Shown: positions 9,395-16,976 of the stretch, in pieces | Numbering within the stretch: the stretch's first letter is position 1 | Layout: each line of letters starts with the position of its first letter | NCBI GenBank assembly: GCA_903838125.1 | Contig: CAILXF010000029.1 | Location: 1-59,000 of the forward strand | Direction of reading: 5' to 3' | DNA length: 59,000 nucleotides | Origin: an uncultured Pseudomonadota bacterium | GTDB lineage: Bacteria > Pseudomonadota > Gammaproteobacteria > Burkholderiales > Methylophilaceae | The notes under the pieces: model-generated | Database searches by the model: none | What the model saw: only the letters and a program-made list of their open reading frames with translations | What the model was told of the DNA's origin: nothing | Translations under genes and position numbers: made by a program

Positions 9395-10394
9395 TATTGA
9401 ATCAACCCATGCGCTGAAACCAGGCTATTTAAGTGTCAATAAACTCAGCGCGCCTTTAATACGTCATTTAGTGCAACAGGCTGAGGGTTTGCAGGTGGGC
9501 GTGACGCAGCATGAATCCGGCTGCACTATGATTGATGCCGGAATTTTACGTTTTGGGAGCGTGGAGGCTGGGCGCTTAATTGCTGAAATTTGCATGGGAG
9601 GGCTTGGTGAGGTGCGCATGCTACCTAAGCATAACTTTGCTGACCATGAATTCAATTTCATCAATGCAGGCAGCATTAGTGTTAGTTCTAAACAACCTGT
9701 ACTTGCTTGTTTGGCCAGTCAATATGCTGGCTGGGCATTAAGTCATGAAAAATTTTTTGCCTTAGGCTCTGGCCCAGCGCGCGCTTTGGCTCAGCGTGAA
9801 GATTTGTTTCAAGAGTTGCAATACCTTGATGTGGCACCTAGTACCTGTATCGTGTTAGAAACTGGGAAAATCCCGCCACCAGAGGTTATAGAGAAAGTAC
9901 TTCGAGATACACACGTCAAACCTGAAAATTTAACAATTATTCTAACGCCAACTACCAGTATTGCCGGTGTGGTGCAAATTGTGGGACGTGTATTGGAGGT
10001 GGCGCTTCATAAAGCACACGCGCTCCATTTCCCTTTAGGGCAGATTGTCAGCGGCAGTGGTGTAGCAATTATTCCACCAGTATCAACTGACTTTATGTCG
10101 GCGATGGGTCGCACTAATGATGCCATATTGTTTGGCGGGCATGTACATCTGCATGTGACTGGTAGCGATGCTGCTGCTGCAGATCTAGCCAAGAATTTAC
10201 CTAGTTGTGCCTCTAAGGATTATGGTAAGCCGTTTGCAGAAATATTCAAATCCTACAACATGGACTTTTACTTAATTGACCCATTGTTATTTTCACCTGC
10301 CAAGGTGACGATTACCAATTTAGATACTGGTCATGTGTTTGAGGGTGGGCAGTTAAATGCTGAGTTGATCGCGCTGTCTTTTTCTAATGAATAA
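9378..10394 (+). CDS. mch: Methenyl-tetrahydromethanopterin cyclohydrolase
   Basis: A 338-residue enzyme that hydrolyses methenyl-H4MPT to N5-formyl-H4MPT, following MtdB in formaldehyde oxidation. Recognised from the family pattern: an early HESGCTMIDAGI block, GGLGEVRM, ASQYAGWALSHEKFFALGSGPARAL (split here: positions 9715-9790), and a C-terminal GRTNDAILFGG. Length matches bacterial Mch (about 320-340). AGAGGAA sits at good spacing before the ATG, which lies inside the upstream ATP-grasp gene, suggesting translational coupling. Confidence 0.97.
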   Translation: MFNTVDIESTHALKPGYLSVNKLSAPLIRHLVQQAEGLQVGVTQHESGCTMIDAGILRFGSVEAGRLIAEICMGGLGEVRMLPKHNFADHEFNFINAGSISVSSKQPVLACLASQYAGWALSHEKFFALGSGPARALAQREDLFQELQYLDVAPSTCIVLETGKIPPPEVIEKVLRDTHVKPENLTIILTPTTSIAGVVQIVGRVLEVALHKAHALHFPLGQIVSGSGVAIIPPVSTDFMSAMGRTNDAILFGGHVHLHVTGSDAAAADLAKNLPSCASKDYGKPFAEIFKSYNMDFYLIDPLLFSPAKVTITNLDTGHVFEGGQLNAELIALSFSNE

Positions 10395-10421
10395 ATGTTA
10401 AATTTTTATTAAAGTGGTATT

Positions 10422-11315
10422 TTGAGAGTTCCTATATTTACAGAAGATGCCGGTTGGCATGGCGAGCAGTTAAAGCAAGCTTTTGCCGAGAGAGGTGTAG
10501 AAGTGATATTTGTTTCTTTGCAGAGCTGTAGCCTAGATTTGTCGGGCACTCAGGCTGTAGTTGAGATTCCGGGATTTGAATATGGGCAACTACCTAAAGC
10601 CGTTTTTGTTCGGGGTGTCGCCGGTGGCACTTTGCAACAGGTGATTACACGCCTAAATGTTCTGCATATACTCAGTATGTTGGGTGTGCGAATTTACAAC
10701 GATGTGAAGGCGATTGAGCGCACAGTAGATAAAGCCATGACTAGCTTCTTGCTTCATCATCATGGCGTATCTACGCCAGCAACTTGGGTATGTGAATCTA
10801 GGACGCAGTTAGCGCAGATAAGACTCAAGTTTGTGAAAAATGAGCAGCAGTTGGTGCTTAAACCATTATTCGGTTCGCAAGGGAAGGGTGTCCGTAAACT
10901 GTTGGCTGATGACGCTATGCCAGTGCCTATGCAACAGTTCGTTGACGGTGTTTATTATCTACAACAGTTTATCCAATCTACCGAGGCGCCGCATGATTAC
11001 CGGGTGTTTGTGATTGCAGGTCAGGTCGTCGCCACGATGAAACGTGTCGGCCATGACTGGGTGAATAATGTGGCTGTAGGTGCTCGCTGTGAAGCTATTG
11101 AAGCCAATTCAATCCTAAATCAACTTGCCTTACAAGCTGCCAATGCACTGGCGATAGATTACTGTGGGGTGGATATTATCCAAGCGGTAGGCGGTGAATA
11201 CTTGGTGCTGGAAGTTAATAGCATCCCTGCATGGAAAGGCTTGCAAAGCGTGACTGACGTCAATGTAGCCAAGCTTTTAGTGGATGATTTTTTGAGTAAG
11301 GTGAATGTAATTTGA
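10422..11315 (+). CDS. RimK-like ATP-grasp ligase of the H4MPT/methylofuran island
   Basis: A 297-residue ATP-grasp protein related to RimK and tetrahydromethanopterin:glutamate ligases. It shows VLKPLFGSQGKGVRKL (nucleotide-binding lysine and glycine loop), DYRVFVIAGQVVATMKR and the metal-binding LVLEVNSIPAWKG near the C-terminus. It starts with TTG at 10422; no ATG fits the N-terminal beta strand (RVPIFTEDAGWHG) better, and a weak AAGTGG precedes it. RimK-type enzymes add glutamate residues, so glutamylation of H4MPT or of methylofuran (known in Methylobacterium to carry a polyglutamate tail) is a reasonable inference. The next gene begins in a TGATG overlap. Confidence 0.85.
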   Translation: MRVPIFTEDAGWHGEQLKQAFAERGVEVIFVSLQSCSLDLSGTQAVVEIPGFEYGQLPKAVFVRGVAGGTLQQVITRLNVLHILSMLGVRIYNDVKAIERTVDKAMTSFLLHHHGVSTPATWVCESRTQLAQIRLKFVKNEQQLVLKPLFGSQGKGVRKLLADDAMPVPMQQFVDGVYYLQQFIQSTEAPHDYRVFVIAGQVVATMKRVGHDWVNNVAVGARCEAIEANSILNQLALQAANALAIDYCGVDIIQAVGGEYLVLEVNSIPAWKGLQSVTDVNVAKLLVDDFLSKVNVI

Positions 11316-12160
11316 TGAGTAAGCAGTGGAGTGCAGCAACGTTGGCTGAAGCCTATCATTGGGCGTGTATGTCAGAATTACAGGCTTTAAAGCCTGGGAA
11401 TGTTCACATATTTGCCGATGGTCACGGCATGACCATAAAGGATTTTTTCAAAAGTGCAGACGCAACTGCGCTGCTAATTGCACAAGAAAATATCGGTGTA
11501 GGTCAACGTATTTATTTTGCAGTTGAAGCCACGCAACAGGCTGTGGCGTTAAATACCAATTTAGGTTTAATTTTATTATGTGCACCACTGATATATACAG
11601 CATTGCATGCAAATCATCAGCTCAGCTTTGCGGAGAATTTGCAGGCGACATTGGCACAGTTGACGATTGATGATGCGCGCCTAGTGGCAAAGGCTATTGT
11701 CTTGGCACAGCCAGCGGGTCTGGGAAACGTGGCTACGCACGATGTGAATGATCAGCCGAATGTTAGCTTATTGGCATTGATGGTGGCGGCCCAAGGGCAA
11801 GACCGCATTGCCTGGCAATATGCTAATGCCTACCAAGATATACTTGGTTTTGGTTTGACACAATACACAGCCGCAATGTCGCGTTGGGATAATCAGGCGT
11901 GGGCCACCTGTGCGCTATACCTAAGCTTTTTGGCTTATCAGCCAGACAGTCACATAGTTAGAAAATACGGCATTAATGTGGCGGCAGAGGTGATGGTTGA
12001 AGCGCAAGCGCTAGAGTTGGAGTTCAATCTTTCGTTAAATCCAAAATTAGTACAAAAGAAATTACTGGCTTGGGATGCATCACTCAAAAGTCGCAATATA
12101 AATCCCGGTACCAGCGCAGACCTTACAGTGGCATGTCTGTTAGCCAGTTGTTTGGTTTAA
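11315..12160 (+). CDS. CitG-like (triphosphoribosyl-dephospho-CoA synthase family) protein of the H4MPT island
   Basis: About 281 residues, all-helical in appearance, with the CitG/MdcB family signature ALKPGNVH near the N-terminus and further motifs HDVND and a conserved C-terminal segment. Characterised relatives transfer a phosphoribosyl group from ATP to dephospho-CoA, but the H4MPT-island branch (COG1767) has no established reaction known to me. The ATG at 11315 forms a TGATG junction with the RimK-like gene; a TTG three bases earlier is in frame but less likely. It is the last gene of the mptG operon. No terminator is visible after it. Confidence 0.8.
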   Translation: MSKQWSAATLAEAYHWACMSELQALKPGNVHIFADGHGMTIKDFFKSADATALLIAQENIGVGQRIYFAVEATQQAVALNTNLGLILLCAPLIYTALHANHQLSFAENLQATLAQLTIDDARLVAKAIVLAQPAGLGNVATHDVNDQPNVSLLALMVAAQGQDRIAWQYANAYQDILGFGLTQYTAAMSRWDNQAWATCALYLSFLAYQPDSHIVRKYGINVAAEVMVEAQALELEFNLSLNPKLVQKKLLAWDASLKSRNINPGTSADLTVACLLASCLV

Positions 12161-12200
12161 TATTTTGATTGTTTTTGCGATTGTTTGCACAGGTCGGGTA

Positions 12201-12229
12201 ACGACAGTCCGTGAGTTTTAAGATATAAT
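12201..12229 (+). promoter_or_regulatory. Predicted sigma-70 promoter of tal
   Basis: A perfect -10 hexamer TATAAT at 12224-12229 stands 17 bases after ACGACA at 12201-12206, which matches four of six bases of the -35 consensus TTGACA. Transcription would start about 100 bases before the transaldolase ATG. Confidence 0.65.
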
Positions 12230-12337
12230 GTTGCACTAGATTTTGTATAAGACTTGGCAGATCAAATAATTAGCCACTCACTGGCTAACTTGTGCGAAAA
12301 GCTTAAGACATATTAGATAATTTTCAGGAGGCATGTA

Positions 12338-13288
12338 ATGGCAAGTTTATTAGAGCAATTAAAGACCATGACTACAATCGTGGCAGATACAGGCGATGTT
12401 GATGCAATCAAAAGCGTAAAGCCCTATGACGCAACAACCAATCCATCTTTGATATTAAAAGCAAGTCAATTGCCATTGTATGCACCACTTATCGATGCTG
12501 CGATTGCTTACGCAAAAGCACAGGGTGGTTCTAAAGAACAACAAATCGATAATGCTGCTGATAAATTAGCGGTATCAATCGGTCAAGAAATCGTTAAAGA
12601 AGTGCCAGGACGTATTTCAACTGAAGTTGATGCGCGCTTGTCATTCAATACGCCAGCGATGGTGGAAAAAGGTCGCAAACTAATTAAACTATACAATGAC
12701 GCTGGCATCACAAACGACCGCGTATTGATTAAATTGGCAGCAACTTGGGAAGGCATCAAAGCCGGCGAAATCTTAGAAAAAGAAGGTATCAACTGTAATT
12801 TAACGTTGATTTTTGGTTTTGGCCAAGCACGTGCTTGTGCTGAAGCTGGCGTGTTTCTAATTTCACCTTTTGTTGGTCGCATCTTAGACTGGTACAAAGC
12901 AAAAACTGGCGAAACATACACATCAGAAACTGATCCAGGTGTGATTTCTGTTCGTGCAATCTACAAGTTCTATAAAGAGCATGGCTTTAAAACAGTGGTG
13001 ATGGGTGCTTCATTCCGTAATATCGGTGAAGTGACCGCTTTAGCTGGATGTGATCGTTTAACCATTGCACCTAACTTGCTGCAAGAGTTAGAAGCGACAC
13101 AAGGCGACTTACCTCGCTTACTAGTTGATGGTGGCGTTAAAGCAACTGCACCAGCTAAAATGAGCGAAAGCGAATTTCGTTTTGCATTAAACGAAGACGC
13201 AATGGCTACGGAGAAGCTTTCTGAAGGCATTCGTGGTTTTGTTGTTGATCAAAATAAACTAGAGGCGGCTTTAAGCGCTAAGCTATAA
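12338..13288 (+). CDS. tal: Transaldolase
   Basis: A 316-residue TalB-type enzyme exchanging dihydroxyacetone units between sedoheptulose 7-phosphate, glyceraldehyde 3-phosphate, erythrose 4-phosphate and fructose 6-phosphate. The Schiff-base lysine is Lys132 in [12 protein letters not shown], the same number as in E. coli TalB; DATTNPSL near residue 31 and [11 protein letters not shown] are also family marks. AGGAGG precedes the ATG, one of the strongest ribosome sites in the window. With Hps and Hpi next door it serves regeneration of ribulose 5-phosphate in the RuMP cycle. It has its own promoter and terminator. Confidence 0.98.
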   Translation: MASLLEQLKTMTTIVADTGDVDAIKSVKPYDATTNPSLILKASQLPLYAPLIDAAIAYAKAQGGSKEQQIDNAADKLAVSIGQEIVKEVPGRISTEVDARLSFNTPAMVEKGRKLIKLYNDAGITNDRVLIKLAATWEGIKAGEILEKEGINCNLTLIFGFGQARACAEAGVFLISPFVGRILDWYKAKTGETYTSETDPGVISVRAIYKFYKEHGFKTVVMGASFRNIGEVTALAGCDRLTIAPNLLQELEATQGDLPRLLVDGGVKATAPAKMSESEFRFALNEDAMATEKLSEGIRGFVVDQNKLEAALSAKL

Positions 13289-13347
13289 TTACCAATTATT
13301 TTGTAATAAAACGGTAATCTAGCAGTATTAGAATTGACTTATATTAG

Positions 13348-13379
13348 CTGGGCATTTACTATAAGTGTCCAGTTTTTTT
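13348..13379 (+). terminator. Rho-independent terminator of tal
   Basis: An 11-pair stem (CTGGGCATTTA with TAAGTGTCCAG, two G-T pairs, three-base loop) is followed by seven T residues. It lies about 60 bases after the tal stop codon. Confidence 0.8.
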
Positions 13380-13396
13380 GTAGGATTGGAAATTCT

Positions 13397-13436
13397 AGGC
13401 GCTGTAATAAAAAGCGCTTTAAATTTTCACTAAAAT
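13397..13436 (+). promoter_or_regulatory. Candidate promoter/operator of hps
   Basis: The region between the tal terminator and hps contains the inverted repeat AGGCGCT-N9-AGCGCTT (13397-13403 and 13413-13419) and a -10-like TAAAAT at 13431-13436. The spaced -35 is poor (TAAAAA), so the promoter may depend on an activator; the repeat overlaps the -35 position and could be an operator. This is a reading by eye only. Confidence 0.3.
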
Positions 13437-13482
13437 AGCAATAAATTTGTAATACCCTAATAATTATTTATCGGAGAGCACC

Positions 13483-14115
13483 ATGGCATTAACTCAAATG
13501 GCATTAGATTCATTAGATTTTGACGGTACAGTTGCTTTAGCAGCATTAGTAGCACCACACGTAGACATTCTTGAAATCGGTACACCATGCATTAAGCATA
13601 ACGGTGTTAAATTACTTGAAGTTTTACGCGCTAAATTCCCAAACAACAAAATCTTAGTTGACTTAAAAACTATGGATGCTGGTTTCTACGAAGCTGAGCC
13701 ATTCTACAAAGCTGGTGCAGATATCTGTACAGTTTTAGGTTGTGCTGACATTGGTACTATCAAAGGTGTAATTGATGTTGCTAACAAATACGGCAAAAAA
13801 GCTCAAGTTGATTTGATCAACGTTGCTGATAAAGCTGCTAAAACTAAAGAAGTTGTTGCTGCTGGCGCTCACATCATTGGTGTTCACACTGGTTTAGATC
13901 AACAAGCTGCTGGTCAAACACCTTTTGCTGACTTAGCTTTAGTTGCTGCTTTAGGTTTAAAAGTAGAAATCTCAGTAGCTGGTGGCGTTAAAGCTTCTAC
14001 AGCTGCTCAAGTACGTGATGCTGGCGCAACTATCATTGTTGCTGGTGCTGCTATCTACGGCGCTGCTGATCCTGCTGCTTCTGCTGCAGAAATCACTGCT
14101 ATCGCTCACGCTTAA
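13483..14115 (+). CDS. hps: 3-Hexulose-6-phosphate synthase
   Basis: A 210-residue orotidine-5'-phosphate decarboxylase-superfamily TIM barrel that condenses formaldehyde with ribulose 5-phosphate to 3-hexulose 6-phosphate, the fixation step of the RuMP cycle. The superfamily catalytic motif DLKTMD is at about residues 60-65, and the phosphate-binding SVAGGVKAST and GATIIVAGAAIYG segments lie at the end. A CGGAGAG ribosome site precedes the ATG. Codon use is strongly biased (nearly all alanines are GCT or GCA, many TTA leucines), unlike most neighbours and typical of a very highly expressed gene. Followed by a strong terminator, then hpi. Confidence 0.98.
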   Translation: MALTQMALDSLDFDGTVALAALVAPHVDILEIGTPCIKHNGVKLLEVLRAKFPNNKILVDLKTMDAGFYEAEPFYKAGADICTVLGCADIGTIKGVIDVANKYGKKAQVDLINVADKAAKTKEVVAAGAHIIGVHTGLDQQAAGQTPFADLALVAALGLKVEISVAGGVKASTAAQVRDAGATIIVAGAAIYGAADPAASAAEITAIAHA

Positions 14116-14160
14116 GTTAAGCGATTTCAATAAGTAATTATTGAGATGAGTAATAAAAGA

Positions 14161-14193
14161 ATCCTGACTCAGTAATGAGTCGGGATTTTTTTT
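14161..14193 (+). terminator. Strong terminator between hps and hpi
   Basis: A ten-pair stem (ATCCTGACTC with GAGTCGGGAT, one G-T pair, six-base loop) followed by eight T residues. It sits 46 bases after the hps stop and 40 bases before the hpi start, so readthrough or a separate start must supply hpi mRNA. Confidence 0.88.
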
Positions 14194-14232
14194 GATATTA
14201 TTCAATCGTTGCTCACTATTAAAGGAAACATC

Positions 14233-14769
14233 ATGGATCATCAAAAACTAATTCTTGATAGACTAACTACTATCTTGTCAGAAACAGATAACAGCAACGC
14301 AGCTAAATTAATTAAGCTAGTTGATGGTGCAGGTCGTATTTTTGTTGGCGGAGCTGGTCGCTCTGGCTTGGTTTCACGTTTTTTTGCTATGCGTTTAGTG
14401 CACAGCGGATACAAAGTGAGCATGGTCGGCGAAATTGTTACCCCTAGCATTCAGGCTGGTGATTTGTTTGTTGTCATTTCAGGCTCTGGCGGTACAGAAA
14501 CACTAATGCCTTTGCTTAAGAAAGCTAAGTCTATGGGCGCAAAAATTGCTGTCATTTCTATGAAAGCTAAATCTGCAATGTCAGAGTTGTCTGATTTGAA
14601 TGTACAAATCGGTAATGACAATAGCTTCCCAGCTACCATTGGCATGCCTATGGGTTCGCAGTTTGAATTGTCAACTTTGGTGTTCTTAGAGGCAGCGATT
14701 GCTGACATCATGGCAGCTAAAGGCTTAACCGAGGAAGGTATGCGCGCAATTCACGCCAACTTAGAGTAA
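14233..14769 (+). CDS. hpi: 6-Phospho-3-hexuloisomerase
   Basis: A 178-residue SIS-domain sugar-phosphate isomerase converting 3-hexulose 6-phosphate to fructose 6-phosphate, completing formaldehyde fixation. The SIS features are GAGRSGLVSRFFAMRL, VGEIVTPSIQAGDLFVVISGSGGTET (read in two parts) and a C-terminal FELSTLVFLEA. The ATG at 14233 follows AAAGGAAA at ideal spacing; an in-frame TTG at 14209 lacks support. Also called phi or hxlB. Between hps and hpi there is a terminator, and hpi is closed by its own terminator. Confidence 0.97.
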   Translation: MDHQKLILDRLTTILSETDNSNAAKLIKLVDGAGRIFVGGAGRSGLVSRFFAMRLVHSGYKVSMVGEIVTPSIQAGDLFVVISGSGGTETLMPLLKKAKSMGAKIAVISMKAKSAMSELSDLNVQIGNDNSFPATIGMPMGSQFELSTLVFLEAAIADIMAAKGLTEEGMRAIHANLE

Positions 14770-14785
14770 TTGATACTATAGTCAT

Positions 14786-14826
14786 AAAAAACCCCTAGCC
14801 AGAATTTTTTGGCTAGGGGTTTTTCT
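14786..14826 (+). terminator. Terminator after hpi
   Basis: A perfect ten-pair core (ACCCCTAGCC with GGCTAGGGGT) extended by A/T pairs, with a ten-base loop and T-rich 3' side. The A tract on the left means it could also stop minus-strand transcription. Confidence 0.88.
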
Positions 14827-14829
14827 TTA

Positions 14830-15156
14830 TAAGCCAGCTGTTTTGTCACTAATACACTAAATTATTATAGTAATAAATTTAGATTTACTTAGCGCTAACT
14901 TTAAGGCGGCGCAATTAATATTCTATAGGTGAGCTTAGGGCAATAAGTGCCCACCCCATTTCCCAAGTAAATATTATAGCCAACTGCTAATCAGTATATA
15001 ATTATCATTTTTATCATAATTACCACAATTAATTGTCTTTGTGATATATTTCATCCCGCGACTTAGGGGTGGCTATTTCGTAGGCTGAATATGTACTTAC
15101 ACGTATATGTAATTGATATTATTTAGATTATATTAGTTAAAAATTAATGTTTAGGA
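14830..15156. other. AT-rich gene-free stretch after hpi
   Basis: About 330 very AT-rich bases without a convincing gene. It contains small palindromes: GGGCA-ataag-TGCCC at 14938-14952, ACAATTAATTGT near 15025, and TTACA-N6-TGTAA at 15097-15112 upstream of the next small ORF. Any of these could be an operator; none is recognised. Confidence 0.4.
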
Positions 15157-15438
15157 ATGGATGAGATGGTTGGCAATTTAAAATCAAAAACTAACGATAC
15201 AGAAAATAATTCGAATTTACAAAATCAGCTAAGTAGCAGTAAGCTGAATTTTTATCCTAATTCGGCTTATCGTAGCGAAATGAAAAAAATAGATGATAAG
15301 GTAACGCAGCCTGTTGGACTTGTGACTAAATATATTGATGCAATGATTGCTTATGATGCTTTGAGGTCAGATGAAAACTACAAGCACTTGGAGGAAGTTA
15401 AAAAGGAATATAAAGAATTTTTAACATTAAATAAATAA
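15157..15438 (+). CDS. Small hypothetical protein
   Basis: Up to 93 residues, not recognised. Composition is polar with many Asn, Ser and Lys; no membrane segment or signal peptide. The C-terminal half (from about residue 40) looks helical and charged, including EEVKKEYKEFLTLNK at the end. The first ATG is at 15157, but an AGGA at 15153-15156 is better spaced for the ATG at 15166, which would give 90 residues. It lies in the AT-rich insert and could be a real small gene of foreign origin or a chance ORF. Confidence 0.45.
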   Translation: MDEMVGNLKSKTNDTENNSNLQNQLSSSKLNFYPNSAYRSEMKKIDDKVTQPVGLVTKYIDAMIAYDALRSDENYKHLEEVKKEYKEFLTLNK

Positions 15439-15582
15439 TACAAGATTATGATCACCTCAACTGGGGGAAATTACAGTCAAGTTTTGGTTGTTAGCCCCCA
15501 TTCTTAATGTCTACTTTATAGTACTTTCATTTTAATTATTTGCTCATATTTTTTATGGAGAAGTGCTTTGTGGGCAAGTGTA

Positions 15583-15777
15583 TTAGCGCTTATTTCTTAT
15601 TTTTTCCATATTAACTCGCCAATCTTGAAGAGCCCCTTCATTCTTACGATCCAGCTTATCTGTAGCATTTAGATTCAAATGTACATTAGTATCTAAAAGT
15701 TCAATCGGTTTCCATAAGTATGTAATGTGTAAATTATCTAACTCAGTTTTCGGGTAGTTACGTAAAGGTGCGATCAT
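15583..15777 (-). CDS. Small hypothetical protein
   Basis: A 64-residue ORF starting with ATG, preceded on the minus strand by GAGAAAG as a modest ribosome site. The sequence is soluble in appearance with a basic end (KIRNKR). No family recognised. It lies in the AT-rich segment with no clear partner; the neighbouring minus-strand ORF at 15854-16093 is 76 bases upstream. Confidence 0.38.
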   Translation of the reverse strand: MIAPLRNYPKTELDNLHITYLWKPIELLDTNVHLNLNATDKLDRKNEGALQDWRVNMEKIRNKR

Positions 15778-15853
15778 TTCTTTCTCGCTTCTATATAATA
15801 TTAAATAAGTTGTTTTTTAACGACCTAGAGATAATCTTTGGACGAACATAGAC

Positions 15854-16093
15854 CTACTCTAAAATGCGGATTATTTTTGAAGTTCCATTATTTTTAGTGA
15901 TGTGTAGGTCATAATCATCTTGTACTTTTGCACTCTTTACATCTTCACAATTGAATTCATATTTCAATCCGAATTCGATATCCTCAACGGTGACAACGCC
16001 TGTACTTTGATTGTAAGAACTCACTTCTAACATAGCAAACAATTTTATATATGAAATTTTAATATTTATCATATTAACTATAATTTTATTCAA
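15854..16093 (-). CDS. Small hypothetical protein
   Basis: The frame allows 79 residues from a TTG, but ATGs at residue 8 and at residue 21 are also possible; the part from residue 21 (MLEVSSYNQSTGVVTVEDIE) has alternating hydrophobic residues as in a small beta-rich domain, ending DLHITKNNGTSKIIRIL. No convincing ribosome site was seen for any start. Not recognised. Treated as a possible orphan gene of the AT-rich segment. Confidence 0.35.
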   Translation of the reverse strand: MNKIIVNMINIKISYIKLFAMLEVSSYNQSTGVVTVEDIEFGLKYEFNCEDVKSAKVQDDYDLHITKNNGTSKIIRILE

Positions 16094-16190
16094 ATTGACT
16101 ACTTTATATGGTAATGTTTGCCAATATTAAATTGGCATTTAAAACTAATAGTTTGACCACAAGTTTTACTCAGCCCTAAATTAGGATCCA

Positions 16191-16928
16191 ATGCTTAATC
16201 AAAGAAATCCCATAGAGAATTTCAGTGTTGCTTTAAACGAAGCTTTACGTAATCGATATGGAAAAACGCCTTCTGCTGCTTTCTTTATGAATGAATTCAA
16301 TATTCGTTCCTATGGTACAAAATTTATCACGCGAGAAACTGCAAGAAAATGGATAAAAGGCATTGGATTGCCTAGGGCTAGTGCGATCCAAATACTCATT
16401 GAATGGTTGAAAATCAATCCAACTGATATTTATTTAATGGAAAAAGACATAGAAGTTACTCAATTTAGTAATGCTAGCGGTGATAAGGAAAAAGTGATTG
16501 CTTGGCATGAGAATCTTAAATCTGATCGGCTAGCAAAGGAGGCAATGCAATCTGTTTCACCACGAATTGCAATTCTTGATTTAAAGGGTGAAATTATCTT
16601 GGTAAATCAAGCATGGCGAGATATGGCATTTGCCAATAGCAATAATGCTGGAAAATTTCTTTGTGAAGGTGTTAACTATCTAGCACTCTGTGACCACATA
16701 AGTAGTTTCGACAAAGTATTTAGCAAGGCGATGGCTACTGGAATAAGAAAAGTTATTTTAGATGAACAATCGATTTATAGTCTTAAATACCCTTGTTACA
16801 CCCCTAATGAAAAAAGATGGTTTACTGCCAAAGTCACTTCATACAACAATGCAGATGGACGGTACGTGGTTGTGTATCATGAGACATTTGGGGAACTAGA
16901 AAATGAAGGTACTGAGATAGGACTCTAG
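16191..16928 (+). CDS. HTH-PAS putative transcriptional regulator
   Basis: A 245-residue protein with two visible parts. Residues about 44-75 (ITRETARKWIKGIGLPRAS onward) resemble an XRE/Cro-like helix-turn-helix of the kind found in betaproteobacterial phage-type regulators. Residues about 122-225 look like a PAS domain: ILDLKGEIILVNQAWRDM, a Cys in a GVNYLALCDH turn, and a closing VTSYNNADGRYVVVYHE strand. No kinase, GGDEF or second DNA-binding domain. It sits in the AT-rich segment, on the plus strand, converging with the HisA-like gene. A role in controlling the C1 genes around it is possible but not shown. Confidence 0.65.
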   Translation: MLNQRNPIENFSVALNEALRNRYGKTPSAAFFMNEFNIRSYGTKFITRETARKWIKGIGLPRASAIQILIEWLKINPTDIYLMEKDIEVTQFSNASGDKEKVIAWHENLKSDRLAKEAMQSVSPRIAILDLKGEIILVNQAWRDMAFANSNNAGKFLCEGVNYLALCDHISSFDKVFSKAMATGIRKVILDEQSIYSLKYPCYTPNEKRWFTAKVTSYNNADGRYVVVYHETFGELENEGTEIGL

Positions 16929-16976
16929 AAAGACTTCTACTAAATTTTTTAAAGCTGTAAGTCCGCAAAATAGTCA

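Noticed and set aside
14997-15022. Fur-box-like AT-rich hexamer array (ATAATT ATCATT ...) upstream of the small orphan ORF
   Set aside because: The surrounding DNA is so AT-rich that such matches are expected, no iron gene is nearby, and the arms do not form the full Fur palindrome.
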